The translations under genes were made by a program, and so were the position numbers. The notes beneath the pieces are model-generated. The model made no database searches and had not been told where the DNA came from. It was given only the letters and a program-made list of their open reading frames with translations. Shown here in pieces: positions 22,204 to 33,768 of a stretch of 64,000 bases of DNA. This stretch comes from Ophioderma brevispina (taxonomy: Eukaryota > Echinodermata > Ophiuroidea > Amphilepidida > Ophiodermatidae): NCBI GenBank assembly GCA_023653785.1, contig JAMKCH010041259.1, positions 62,001 to 126,000 of the forward strand. The letters run 5' to 3'. How positions within the stretch are numbered: the stretch's first letter is position 1; every line of letters begins with the position of its first letter.

Positions 22204-22764
22204 CCATCAAATTATTGCACAGTATTGAAATATGTGGCTTGCAACGATGCATTAATGTTGCGTCTACCATCAAAACCCGCAAGTTTTGTTTTCCACGCTA
22301 CTTGATGGGGTGATGTGCAATTGCCAGCTCTCATATCACGTAGAGAAGCACAAACACATAACGGAAAAGCAACCTTTAGACTCGTGAAAACTAGATGTCA
22401 CTCCTTAGTTTTTCGGCCGGACGAAGTATAATGTAATCTCGCTCTATGGATAATCTCAAACAAAAAAAAAATGTTGTTGTTCTGTACAAGTCAGAATGGC
22501 AAAGTTTGTTACCCAGCTTTTTTATGAGTCCACAGGCCTTTTGGAACTTTTTTGCTCTGAAAAACAGCAGTTTCATTGTTTATAAGAATGGTGGGGTTTC
22601 ATAGTGTCACCAGCTTGCTTCTGTAGTGTGGTACTACACATGTTTTGTATAAAGTGCACTTCTAACAAGATCACCTGATCTGCAAGCTTGGTCCTATTTA
22701 TGCCTACACTACCTTCTTGCCATCCCTGTGAAAATCAACTGCGCCGAGCTACAATCATTTCACT
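22204..22764. other. No gene or repeat recognised
   Basis: Nothing identifiable in either strand. Confidence 0.3.
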
Positions 22765-23030
22765 TGGCCGGCACCTGCGTCTGCCTAGCTTTTCCGGTTA
22801 TGCCTCTCCGTCCCAGAGTCATGCGTGCCTATAGATGTATCCCTAGCGGTTGACACCCGCGTCGGGCTCGGACTCACACTGCCTAATCGACGCCTGCATG
22901 CAGGTGCCGGCGAGGCGGGAGTGTCAGGGCGGCCTCTACGCAGGGGGTTGTCTTCACATCGCGGAACAAAAACAAACACAAAGCCCACCTCAACAGACAA
23001 ACCACACCTCGGGGTGGGGCACTGACGCAG
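22765..23030. other. Locally GC- and CpG-rich block with a 12-bp inverted repeat
   Basis: Markedly richer in G+C and CpG than its surroundings. GCCGGCACCTGC at 22,767-22,778 has an exact reverse complement at 22,900-22,911. All overlapping frames on both strands stay open for 60-70 codons, which follows from the low AT content and does not support a particular frame. It could be a CpG island, an unrecognised SINE or an exon. Confidence 0.4.
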
Positions 23031-23069
23031 GGCAAAACTTGAGATATTAATATAAATACAACCAGTCCA

Positions 23070-23200
23070 CTTTTTTTTGGTGATGACATGGTTTAAAAGG
23101 ACAATTTTTAGGGGGGTTAGGTTCCACTTTTATACCAAAAAGGTCCACTTTTTTCGAAGTCCCCCCCTCCCCCAAATTCCTGCGTACGGCCCGCTGATGA
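23070..23200. repeat. Short dispersed repeat, pair with 45,420-45,545
   Basis: AAAAGGAC and TTTTAGGGGGGTTAGG here match the reverse complement of 45,458-45,482 (CCTAACCCCCCTAAAATGGC), and GGTCCACTTTTTT parallels AAAAAAGTGGAC at 45,517. The class is unknown. Confidence 0.4.
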
Positions 23201-24041
23201 ATCCAAGTGCTCAGCACAACTGCGTCAATGCACTTATATGATATTGCTTCAATGTTTGCCAGTTTGCCCATGCTAAGTTTACCAAGTTGCAAGCTGTCTC
23301 TTGCAATACGGCGGTGGAGCGGAAAGATGATCGTGTCATATTAAATTTAGCCAGCCTAGTGATGGACCGTGGGAAAATGTTTGGTGCTCAATCAGCAGAG
23401 CCCCATAGAGATTGTGTGTAACGAAAACTACCGATAGAAATGTTAAATTTTCTCAAAAGTTCTATAGGTTCAAACCCAGTTGATGATGTTCATGTAAGAT
23501 ACAAAATTTCTGGCACTGTTGATTGTGCAAAAATACCTAGAACTCCCTTTGTTTTTTCAAGATACTGAGATTAATTCCATTACAAACTCTCCCTATGGGG
23601 TGATTGATAACACGTATAGTCTCTCACAGGGGCAGTACTGATTTAGATAATACCTTTCGTAGTCTTGGACCCATACCACAACCGTGGAAATACTTTTGCA
23701 CTACCGTAATCTTGCAGATAAACCCCTCACCCTTCCACTTGGGCAATTCGAGGGGATTGACTTCAACTTGGGAGCATTGCTGCTCATGACATCGAGCATG
23801 CATCAGGCATTGGGGGGGTTGGTCAGCATGAAAAACGTTGAATTGGTATCATGGGTTTTCACCAAGCAGTATATGACACTTTTGAAACATCCTTTTCATA
23901 TTCATGCCTCCTTGCATCCACTCTGTTAAACCTGACGGCCTGGATATATCCCTTTATCAGTCTGATTGATAAATAACTTAATGTTACTTAAGTCGGCTTG
24001 CACATTTTCACAAAAATGACTTTTAAAAAAAAAAAAAAAAA
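23201..24041. other. No gene recognised; ends in a 20-base poly-A
   Basis: Frames at 23,604-23,929 show no known domain. A poly-A run (about 24,023-24,042) immediately precedes the ~9-kb duplicated unit. Confidence 0.35.
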
Positions 24042-24785
24042 AATGATAGTCTAGGCCATTTCAAGATAAAGATACAATTTACACATAAAATAACATACTC
24101 AAAACCGATAGGGACGTTAAGAGTTTAAAGACATCTATGTAATTTGTAGGCCCTTAACTTTTAGGTTTTCCATAACTTTAATCAACAAATGTGTGATTAA
24201 CATAATATCATATGCTCGTACCCATTGATAGTAAAACCACAAAAGGTCAACCGACTGGTCAAACAGTGGGCCTGCCGTGGGAAACCATGCATACGGTGCG
24301 TTATTTATGTGTTAAACGCCAATTTCCCTCTCGCTGATTAATTGTCGCCGGCGACATTATCTCAAATCGTTCTGTTTACCCTAAGGACGCTGATTTGGTC
24401 GTTGTCAGACCTAAAATGATTAAAATCATTTAGTGAGGGGATAATGTCTAAAAAGCTTTAACCACCCTTCAAAAATATCGATTTTGAAAAATCTTGCAGG
24501 GCGCACGATTTTTTCAAATTGTCCAGTGTCCTTTGAGGTGCATTTTTGTGATTCTATTGCCTTTCTCTGTTTTGTTTTGGTTTAGCAGATTCCTCAAAGA
24601 AGCATATTCCAATTATTTTTAAGATCTCTGATTGAATTGTGGCTTTTTTGTTGTAAAATTTGTATCACCTATGTCCCCCATAGGCTACTGTTTTTTAATT
24701 ATTATCCAAGAAAACAAAATAGTTGAATTTCTTGCAAAAGAGATGAACTTAACATGTAAAATTTGGGTACACATATAATTCTCTT

Positions 24786-24958
24786 GTAGAAGTGCCAAAA
24801 ACTAATAGGATTGGTTTTTCCAGCACTTGGCCCAACCCATCACAAGGCTTATTAGCGCGGGTAATTCAAACTTTTCATTGTGTAGCATTGTCCTGTGCCC
24901 TATGATTTGTTCGGACCGGATTGCTGGGGCAATTAATCTATTACAATGGCACTTCTAC
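24786..24958. repeat. Foldback element (unit copy 1)
   Basis: GTAGAAGTGCC ... GGCACTTCTAC: inverted arms of about 40-50 bp around a ~70-bp loop. They are better preserved in copy 2 (33,855-34,020) and its duplicate (34,935-35,101). Confidence 0.65.
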
Positions 24959-25360
24959 AGGCAAATACTAATCCAAAGGTTCAGATGATGAGTGGATAGG
25001 TATTAAAAAATGACCCTCTAAATATTGGTCATTTGTGTTTTCATCATAAAAACGTGACAGGAATTAAACAGAATTAAATGGTCTTATAAGGTCATGTAAA
25101 TGCTTACAGATGTGGTTAGCCATTAATAATTGGTTTTTATAATGTTATTGCGTGAAGACATGCATATTAAGTTCTATCTTACCGCTTGCTCTAGGTGATA
25201 ACTTCTATGGTTTTGATTGCGTGTTTGTATGAAATTGACAAATGTTACTAAAGTAATGTTTGTGTAGACACTGATGCATGGTCTTTGAAGTGTCTATAAT
25301 AGTTCTATGCAAAAAATGATTGAATGTAAGATATTAAGAAGTAGCATTTAACACTTTAGA

Positions 25361-26294
25361 GCCCTGGAGCTAGCAGCCATTTCTAACACATCTCAAGTAC
25401 AAAAGGGTTTGAGTGATTATGTAGACTATCATGACAGACAATAAACCCCTAAAAACGCCAATTCTTAAGTGCCGCAAGGGGTGCCTTAGGGCAGGTGGCC
25501 AAGACCCAGTTTTTACAGGGGTCCAATCTTTAAATTGACCAATCATGTTAAAAAGCACCCCATGCTTTTAGTGTCTAACCATAAGGATTTCAGAAAGGTT
25601 TAGTTTGTATATGTACAGCCTAAAGGTTTCAGAGTTATAGGTTCAAACAGCCAAAATCAATAACAAAGGGTCATTTCAGTTGTACAAGGGACAAATTTTA
25701 AAGTTGCTGCTCCTATTTGGATCACAATGGTGCAAATATTGGTGGAGCCCATAGGATTAAATCAGGGAATAGTTTTGATTGTCTCAATGCTTGCTTAAGA
25801 AAGTCATGGGGAAACAGATCACGCCCATTGAATGCAATGGAGGTGACTTCTCTTCCCCCCCCTCGGAAACTACGTTTTAAGACAGTTAAAACTATTCTTA
25901 TTTTAAGCAAATCAGCTCCACCAATAATTTTGCACCATTTTTGATCCAAATCGTAGCAACTTTAAAATTTGACCCCTGTACAACTGAAATTGACCCTTAT
26001 TTGATTTTTGCTGTTTTTAGGCCTATAACTCCTGAAACTTTAGGCGGTAGCATATTACAAACTATACCTTTTCTGAATCCTTATGGTTTAGACACAACAT
26101 GGTGTGCTTTCACCATGATTGGATCAATTTAAAAATTTGAGTCCCCTGTACCAACTTGTCTTGCCCGCTCTCCTTAAGCACCACTTTCGGCACTTAAGAA
26201 TCGTGTTTCAGGGGTTCTGTCAGGCTAGCAACATATTTAATCACTCATATCTTTTTTGTACTTGCAGATGTGTTACAAATGGTGCTATCCTGGT
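25361..26294. repeat. ~930-bp near-palindrome
   Basis: The left arm (25,361-25,830) and right arm (25,836-26,294) are reverse complements with scattered indels. Examples are AATTCTTAAGTGCCGCAAG / its complement near 26,190, ATAAGGATTTCAGAAA / near 26,075, and GGTGGAGC / near 25,916. The centre is CCATTG-AATG-CAATGG at about 25,828-25,843. No ORF has protein resemblance. In unit copy 2 only the left arm remains (34,413-34,826). Confidence 0.8.
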
Positions 26295-27735
26295 TTTTGT
26301 GATGCAAGTCAACATTACATATTGGTCTTTATGCATAAACCTAATCTGTTCCACTTGGACATTTGGGTAATTATGACTTAATTACAAAGTTCTGGGCCTG
26401 ACGGTTTAAAACTCTTGCATTTTATTGTTTATCATCCTTAATTTCTCAATACCTGCTGTGATCTCGCATTCATCATTGACATCATTTATCTTACATATAG
26501 ATCGATCATGTTATATGTGACACGATCCATTGAGGCCTTACTTGGAAGTGTGAATTTGAAATCTACCTTAAAAAAATAAATTAGTATTCTTGTTAACTAC
26601 CTGGTATATCTTCTGTATTAGATGCTCTCAGGTATTATTAACCCTTCCCATTTTTAGTTCAAGGAAAGGCCTTTTACCTTCTAACATAAAACTATGAATG
26701 GATTGGCCAGAATTATAAGGAATTTGTTCTCACCCATTACAGCACCCTTCAGAGTATTTGAACGGAAAAAGGTCCACTTGTGAAGACTAAGCCTGGTTTA
26801 AACCCAGGTCTAAAGTTAGACTCCTTTCAGAAGACCAGCAAATGGCTATGTGTTTACTTTGATGAGGTCTGAAAACTTTTGCCTCATATAGCATAACTGT
26901 CCGAACCTATATGAGATACTTCCCTCTTTCCGACTATCTTACCATCATTTATCATGTTTCACGAACTTGGACTTCTTCAAATTGAGTTATCTATACCATC
27001 AAAGCCCGAGTCCCTTGCATTTACTCAACGATACAAGTGAACATGGACATCATAGCAGTCACAACCATACATCCTATATGTGATTGTCTCTGTCCAAAAT
27101 CTCACCATCTGCAAATTGTAGCCACAATTGTTAAATCACAGCATCGGTCCCTTCAATATAAGGACCAAAATCAGCTATTTTGGAACCAATCTCACTGTAA
27201 TGAAGGCTAAGATAATAGTGTGTGTTTGTGACATTGAATCAGGCCAGACAACCTTTTGTTGAATGTAACAGAACATCCATGCTTTGTCTGTAAACGACAA
27301 AACATTAGATGCCCATATATGAGGAAACACAAATTGCATCTTCACCCTAGTTTTTATACTCTTTGTCATGTTCGCTACTCATGTGCTTTATTCCATTAGA
27401 ACAAAGGCCAATGGTACCGGAGTCGATTTGAAGGTTATAATACTTAGCCTGTGATGGATATTCTTCCAACTTCAGTATTGAGCAGAGATGTAACAGAGGA
27501 GTTAGTCACTTTTCCTGATAATCCCAAAATTAAAAAACCCAAGGCAAAGCCAAATTTTAGCATAGCATCGGACCCTCCAGGGAATGCATTTCTGATGAAC
27601 TTTAATTTGAGAAACATACAAACATACAAATTTTTAAACCAAAATTACTTAAAACATGGTTTTTGGATTCATATTACTTACATCTTGATCTCAGAATTGA
27701 AAAAAAGAGTAAAAAAAAAAAATACATATCCAGAT
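26295..27735. other. Non-coding part of the unit; no gene recognised
   Basis: It corresponds to 35,493-36,994 in copy 2. The 100-codon frame at 27,451-27,753 in copy 1 is not maintained in copy 2, so it is not treated as a gene. Confidence 0.4.
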
Positions 27736-28255
27736 TTTGTGTTGCCTGCCTAAGGGTAGGAAGACACAAAGGGTATCACTTTGTCCATTGTTTGATGTGT
27801 GTTGTGGAAAACGGTTAACATCTGCCTGTAATATCCACATACTTTGATGATTTAAAAAAACCAAATTTGGGTCACAGTGAACTTGGCCTCCCCCATTTGT
27901 TGATGAGGTCAAAGGTCATGTGAGGTCAAGTTGTAAAGTAGGCCGAATTGTAAAACTTTACCTCATTTGAAAGTTGAAGTCAATTGGAACCAAACTTGAA
28001 TTCATAGGTGCAAACATGGATCCCTCATTTGTTATGAGGGTCAAAGTCCACAAATACCGAGGTCCAAGGTCCATTTGGGATCAAGTTGTTATTTGACTTG
28101 TGAAAACCTCAAATTGGAACCAACTTGTTTATGGAGTATTACAAACCCGCATTTGTTCATGAGGTCAAAGGTCACTATCAAGGTCAAATGTCATGTAAGG
28201 CCTATCATTCACAACCGTGACGGCAGACGAACCCAAGCGGTCCGAGACTGAATAT
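27736..28255 (+). mobile_element. Family E element, unit copy 1
   Basis: TTTTGTGTTGCCTGCCTAAG start, GAGGTCAAAGGTCA motifs near 27,905 and 28,160, and an end near GACGGCAGACGAACCCAAGC, all matching 15,779-16,316. More eroded by indels than that copy. Confidence 0.7.
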
Positions 28256-28329
28256 TTTTATTTTTATGTCCAGAAATCTGGAAAAGTTACATCTCTGATG
28301 GATTAATGGGAAGCAAAAGTACTTACAGT

Positions 28330-28630
28330 TTAAAGGCACTATCAGTGATTTGCTAAATCAGAAAACAAAAAAACAAAAATCATCAAAAATCAGATTTGTG
28401 CATGCCTGTAATAGTATCCTAACATATCCCTACAATGATAGGCCAAAAGCAGCCAATAAGGACACAATCAGATAATTTTGTATCATTACTGTCCCATACA
28501 CACACACACACTACATACATATTGAATGGGGCTTCCATTCTTTGAATACTGCTTTTCTTCTTAGTTTCATCAATTTTAAGTGGTCAAAAATACCTTCTAG
28601 AGGATCTATAGTTTGATATGTCATATATTT
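28330..28630. mobile_element. TTAA element family C, left half (unit copy 1)
   Basis: TTAAAGGCACTATCAGTGAT at 28,330, followed by text shared with 18,239-18,480 up to CTGCTTTTCTTCTTAG. It then passes into the larger long-inverted-repeat element. The right half is not present in copy 1 because the unit is cut at 33,107. Confidence 0.75.
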
Positions 28631-28639
28631 AGATCCCGT

Positions 28640-29300
28640 GGGATTTTTCGGTGCTCAAAATTGATTTTTTATATTGGCTAACTTTTCAATTTTGGGGTGC
28701 TGATTTCACAAAAGTTAGTGCCATTTTTTCAACCACGCCTTCAGTCGCCTTTTTGAATTTCAAAATGGCCCGCCATTTTTGCATTATATTTTGTCCTATA
28801 TCATCAGGCTATGAGCTCATTTGAGGAGTAAAAATGGTGGCAATAATGTTTGCGATACAAGGATTCCATGAAAGCACTGTCTTACTATTTACCTGATTTG
28901 GGTTGGCCGCCATCTTGAATTCAAATGGCCTCCATTTTCAACTATGTTATGTCCTGTATCTCGTCTTATGATCAACTTAGAATAGTAAATGGTGGCAAAT
29001 ACCCTTTTTTTTGTATTACCCCAGAGGATTCCATTCAAAGCATTGCCTTGCTTGTCACTATTGGGGTTGGCCGCCATCTTGAATTTCAAAATGGTCGCCT
29101 TTTTCATTACATGATGTACACTTTGTCCCAATCTTGGGCTTGGATAACGTAGAAAAGTGAAAGTGGTAGCAATACCCTAGTTTGTGATACCAGGGATCTT
29201 TAAAGCATTTCCGTATTTGAACTAATTTATTAGTCCCATCTTGAATTTCAAATGGACGCCATTTCTTATATGTTGTCCAACGAACTGCCTATCTTATATC
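28640..29300. repeat. Left long terminal repeat region: four ~160-bp subrepeats (unit copy 1)
   Basis: Four units recur with a period of about 160 bp, each holding GCCGCCATCTTGAATTTCAA-type text (about 28,745, 28,905, 29,070, 29,235) and a GTAAAATGGTGGCAATACCC-type segment. The reverse complement of the same array occurs at 32,815-33,107 (partial) and 42,190-42,760 (complete). Confidence 0.75.
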
Positions 29301-29837
29301 CGTTATCTCCGGTGATTTTATAATCCGAAAGCCTCATTAGACGCATTACATAAGAGACTCAGTGCGACTTCACCGGCGCCGGCGCCGGCGCTTGGTATTT
29401 CGGGCGGATAATTAAAGACATAGTCAATTTGCGTAAACTGCATGGGCCTGCTCTATGATGGCTGTTTTCATATTTAACGTTTATCTGATATTTTGGTAAC
29501 CAATTAGAGTACTTAACTGTGATTGAATACTTCCAAGTAGTACTTATTGTTAAAGCCACTTATTTAGCTTGTTTTGATCACACTTCAATAAGTAATTTGG
29601 AGTAAAATTAATAGTCAAACGAAGACTAGGGGTGGAGCAATTGGGACACGAGATTGGGTAAAGTTTATGGGAGAACTACAAGGTCTCTTTCGATCTACCT
29701 TTCCGTGTACTGAAAAACCTCTTTCCGGTAGTCAACCATAGTGTTAGATTAAATTTCTCACGGATTATCATCAGTGACCATCAATGGAAACCATATGTTG
29801 TTAAGGAGACCTCCACCTGATTACTCTCTGAAATGTA
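29301..29837. other. Subterminal non-coding region
   Basis: It contains a GGCGCC-rich patch (GGCGCCGGCGCCGGCGC at about 29,372-29,390). No coding homology. The counterpart is 38,640-39,160. Confidence 0.4.
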
Positions 29838-30180
29838 ACGAGTGAAAATATCACTCCTTAAAAGAGTGAATCTTTTACCACTCCAAAATGAGTGGTTTTA
29901 ATACTTAAAAAGAAGCAAATTCCCACTCAAAAGAGTGAACATCAACTCCAAAAAGAGTGGATTTCCACTCGTTTTCTGTTGTCCTTCGTTTCACTCCTCA
30001 AAAGTGTTTGTCCTTCGTGTTAACTCCTCAAACGAGTGTCAATCCCTCTTTTTTTGAGTGAGTTTACTCTTTTTTAGTGGAAATATTACTCTTTTAAGTA
30101 CAAACTACACTATAAAACAATGTTTTAAAAAAAAAATTTCACTCTTTTGGGGATTGAAATTTTTCACTTGTTTACATTGA
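29838..30180. repeat. Array of CACTC/GAGTG mini-hairpins (unit copy 1)
   Basis: Roughly ten short near-palindromes such as CACTCAAAAGAGTG, CACTCCAAAATGAGTGG and ACTCCAAAAAGAGTGG are spaced about 20-40 bases apart in an otherwise AT-rich stretch. They recur at 39,160-39,500. The function is unknown. The position just upstream of the broken gene may matter. Confidence 0.65.
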
Positions 30181-30230
30181 GAGTATACGGCCTCTAGAGG
30201 CCTACAGTGCTTGCCTTGCTCAGGGTTAAC

Positions 30231-31550
30231 CAATATCATGGCTGCTATGACCTCCTCTTTGAAGCAACTTTTCAGCTAGAAAACTTTGTATCCATAAGTC
30301 CTGAACTGGTCCACTCCCACCAATGCTTCGTAGTAGACAAGAAGATATGGTGGATGTCTTTGAAGAGGTAAATCTTCCGAGATCAGATCCGACCTGCACT
30401 TGGTCAAGGCCCCTTCCGCAGATATGGCAAAAGCATCTCTCCTTAATTATATGAAACAGTAGAGCGTCTACTTTGATTCCAGCACGTCGACCGGGAAGTG
30501 GGATCTTGGTCTCGAGTGCCCTGGGAAGCAAGCAAATACTACTTGCTCCTGATCTCTACAAATATGCTCGACTTGTACAAATTTGCCTTGCCCAATAAAG
30601 AGTTTAAGTGCACTGACCAAGAACTTGGGAAGCTCTAAATCTGGTGATTTCATGGTGACTAAGTTCAGGTATTCCATTCACAAATCTTTCGTGGGACCAA
30701 CCTTGTAACAGCTTATCAGGTTTTCTGTTTCCGCAGATCACTCTTCTCATCAGATGGGACCATTTCTTAATCACTCAATTACCAAGGAATACTTTGTCCT
30801 ATGTCATTGATGGTCTACAGGCAAAATGGGAACCCCGAGTGACTCTCATTAGACTTAACAACCGGCTGAATTCATCAAGCGGTTGGAGATCATACAATTT
30901 GTCATTATAGACCCATGGCAGTTGTTTCGTTATCATAAAGGTCCAACAATGATACACTGCACTGCTCTTATTTTGCCACACCTAGGTTTTTCGAAGCATC
31001 CGTAAGATTGTATCTGATATTAAGGATGTGATATCTTCTACAGATGATAACCCACTGAAAGCTCAGACACAATGGCAAAGGTCTGATGGCCATGATCCGT
31101 CCAAGGTTTGACATCAGGGATCGACTAATATCAAATTAGTAACACTGAAAACCCTGCTGTCTCTATTGAAGCAAAGCCTCAACTGACAGATTACTTTGGG
31201 AAAGCTCTTTTCCATGAATGAAAATGCATGTCCTTGATTCGTCCAAGACTGACGGAGAAATCAGGGATATAGATGTACATTCGCCATACACGATGTCTTC
31301 ATTTACTCATGGATTGGTCCTTCAACAACAGCCTTCCAGACGAGCTTCATTTTATCACCGGAAAAGGAAATGCGAAGCGCACAGTTGACATTCCGTGGTG
31401 TGCAGGCAAGTTGGAAGCAAAACATATAGGTCTGTCTAGAGGAAATCATTTGCTGGCATATCTACAGGTAGGTGATAAAGTCCCTAGATTCATCTGTGAT
31501 GCAATGGGTTATCAAGAATTGCGTGAGGAAGTGTCGACCTAGACAGCATG
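30231..31550 (+). pseudogene. Broken gene of a repetitive invertebrate protein family (unit copy 1)
   Basis: Plus-strand conceptual translation with frameshifts shows pieces of a family that I recall as abundant and lineage-expanded in cnidarian, mollusc and deuterostome-invertebrate genomes. The pieces are DNPLKAQT..RSDG (about 31,048-31,088, after GCDIFYR), a DIRDSTNI-type segment then LVTLKTLLS and LTDYLGK-like text (31,111-31,205), and ITGKGNAKRTVDI (31,352-31,390) followed in another frame by VCRQVGSK. In that family these correspond to the segments before and after an acidic, nuclease-like (PIN/FEN-like) core; the acidic core itself is not visible here. Upstream of about 31,000 the frame is unclear. 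It lies inside the long-inverted-repeat element. The family assignment is from memory and needs a search. Confidence 0.45.
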
Positions 31551-31699
31551 TTTCAAATTTTTCTTGAAAACTTTTTGGTGGCATTGGTGGTATGTCAAGA
31601 ACAGCCAATGCAGCACATTTGCCAAGAACACTGCTCTGTAAATGCCGTGACCTTTAGTAACGCACATTGATTACAACGTATACAAGTCAAGAAGGCTCT

Positions 31700-32215
31700 C
31701 CTGACTCATCATCATCATCTTTCCCCGTCCGTAGACGGAACGTCGAAAGCAGCTGAGACACTTTGTACAAGTTGTCTTAATCCTCATGAGTTCTGATTTC
31801 CTTGCATACATCCAATATCTTGTTAGCATGACTCAGATACTAGTTTCCTCCTGCCACGTCAGGTTTTCCCTCCAAGGTGGGTCCGAAATCAAGGTGAGAG
31901 GTAAGTTGGTCAGTTGTCCACATGCAGTGACCTGCAAACTGGAGACGTCTCTTTTAATGGTTTTCTGATAGGAGTGGTAATCTCCATATCCATCATTTTG
32001 GAAATATTATCTCTCCGCTGATGTTAAGTACACTTCTAAGAATTTGTATATAACATCCATTGATCCTGTCCTCAATCTTTTGGGTAATGGTCCACGTCTC
32101 AGCCTCCATAGATTAGTCTACTTCTACAATCATTCATGCCCTGAAGAACTGAAGGTTCTATCCTTACTAGGTATGGTAACCCATGTAATCGGGTAAGCCT
32201 CTAATGGATTTCAAA
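31700..32215 (-). pseudogene. Non-LTR retrotransposon C-terminal fragment (RTE/CR1 type), unit copy 1
   Basis: Minus-strand translation gives a LIYGAETWT-type motif (about 32,090-32,118), then RRLQFAGHCM (31,921-31,951), then VSAAFDVPS (about 31,740-31,765), and ends in a GATGAT microsatellite (31,708-31,722). This order is the C-terminal domain after the RT of several LINE clades whose 3' ends carry short tandem repeats. The RT catalytic part is absent. Severely truncated. Confidence 0.65.
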
Positions 32216-32515
32216 TTTTTTCTTGTGATTGATGAAAAAAACATCCTCTTCGCATTTTAGAGTCAAGGGTTTGCATGATAAAGGTTTTGTGTCTCTCAAA
32301 AGGTGAAAACATGAGATAATCACTTCTTTGCTTCACAAAAATATTATTGATTAATGCCTACACCTCAAATAAAGTTTCCGACATAACGAAGTATGGTGTA
32401 TTCTTCTTGTACTGATAAGACAATCCAAGATCAAAGTCGGTATGTCAAGGATAGTGTTTAAAAAGGTAGAATCTGTAATTTAGATCCTGATATTTGGGTT
32501 ACATTTCATACATTA

Positions 32516-32802
32516 TTAAAGGTCCCAGGAAATGCAATGAATTGAGTTGTTGGTCTACAGTATGGACGAGAAACATTCAATTTTGGGTTTGTGATAACAT
32601 CAGTGTGAAATTATTGATTTTTCAGAGAGTATAGAAAATTCCAGGTGACTGGTGTGAAAATATTCATGACACTACTGAAAATCATAGTTTTTACTAATGA
32701 AATGTTCAATCACTGTAGTGAAATTTCTTTTTGTGGCCCTGTTTATAGGAGTGGAATGCCCGTAAAGATTTGGACTAGGTTATCATTTCCTGGGACCTTT
32801 AA
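32516..32802. mobile_element. TTAA element family G (unit copy 1)
   Basis: TTAAAGGTCCCAGGAAATG at the left and CATTTCCTGGGACCTTTAA at the right are exact 19-bp inverted termini, with TTAA at 32,516-32,519 and 32,799-32,802. 287 bp, non-coding. The copy-2 counterpart is 41,897-42,189. Confidence 0.88.
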
Positions 32803-32814
32803 TCAAAACATTAA

Positions 32815-33107
32815 ATTGGTCTAGTGGCGGCCATTTTTGAAATCTTCCCCATGGTGGCTGAGTTTGATCATTGAAATAATAGGCATGCCGTGATTTGGAA
32901 TTATCATCATAGTACATGCATGCTACCATTTTTTAACTGCTTTATTTTTTTTTTTTTTTTTTTTTAATTTTATTATTTTTTTCGGCGGCCATTTTTGAAA
33001 TCCAAGATGGCGGCAACTTAATTAGATACAAGTAAGCAGTCTGTTAATGAATCCCTAAGTATCAACAAACATGGGTATTGCCACAGTTTTTCTCTTCCAC
33101 GTTTTGC
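32815..33107. repeat. Right long inverted repeat, truncated (unit copy 1)
   Basis: GTGGCGGCCATTTTTGAAAT and CCAAGATGGCGGC here are the reverse complement of the left array at 28,640-29,300. The array stops at 33,107, where the second unit begins. A poly-T run at 32,944-32,964 replaces sequence present in copy 2 (about 42,342-42,380). Confidence 0.7.
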
Positions 33108-33409
33108 TCACAAATGATAGTCTAGGCCATTTCAAGAATAAAGATACAATTTACACATAAAATAACATACTCAAAAACAGATAGGGACGTTAATAAGAGT
33201 TTAAAGACATCTAGGTAATTTGTAGGCTAACTTTTAGGTTTTCCATAACTTTAATCAACAAATGTGTATATTACATGAATATCATATGCTCGTACCCATT
33301 GATATTAAAACCACAAAGGTCACAGACTGGTCAAACAGGGTGCATGCCGTGGGAAACATGCATACGATGTGCGTTATTTTGTGTTTAAACGCCATTTCCG
33401 TCGTCTGCT

Positions 33410-33437
33410 GAATTAATGTCGCCGGCGACATTAATTC
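33410..33437. repeat. Perfect 28-bp palindrome
   Basis: Centred on GTCGCCGGCGAC, with AATTAAT/ATTAATT arms completing an exact self-complement. In copy 1 (24,336-24,363) it is damaged by indels. Just downstream, 33,486-33,497 and 33,500-33,511 form a second hairpin (CCTAAAATGATT arms, AA loop). Confidence 0.85.
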
Positions 33438-33768
33438 TAAAATCGTTTTGTTTACCCATAAGGACGCTGATTTGGTCTTTTAAGACCTAAAATGATTAAA
33501 ATCATTTTAGGTGAGGGCTAATGTATAGAAAAGCTTTACAACCATGCAAAAATATCGATTTTGAAAAATCTTGAGGGCGCACTATTTTTCAAATGTGCCA
33601 GTGTCTCTTTAAGGTGCATTTTGTGATTCTAGTGCCTTCTCTGTTTTGTTTTTGGTTTAGCAGATTCCTCAAAGAAGCATATTTCCAATTATTTTTAAGA
33701 TTCTGATTGATGGTGCTTTTTTGTTGTAAATATTTGTATCACCTATGTCCCATAGGCTACTGTGTTGT

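Larger units (their letters stand above)
24042..33107 (+). repeat. ~9-kb tandem unit, copy 1
   Basis: Starting at ATGATAGTCTAGGCCATTTC the whole block recurs in the same order and orientation from 33,115. Matching landmarks are 27,736/36,995, 28,330/37,600, 30,231/39,560, 31,706/41,080 and 32,516/41,897. Copy 1 stops at 33,107 inside the right inverted repeat of the internal large element, whereas copy 2 continues to the true end. The differences between copies are mostly scattered single-base indels, giving the impression of uncorrected long reads or of two haplotypes joined end to end. Confidence 0.85.

Noticed and set aside
27451..27753. 100-codon plus-strand frame as a gene
   Set aside because: The collinear second unit copy breaks the frame and no domain is recognisable.
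30226..30677. Minus-strand frames (101 and 69 codons) as the real gene of the large element
   Set aside because: The conserved family blocks downstream read on the plus strand, and the minus-strand frames are not kept in unit copy 2.
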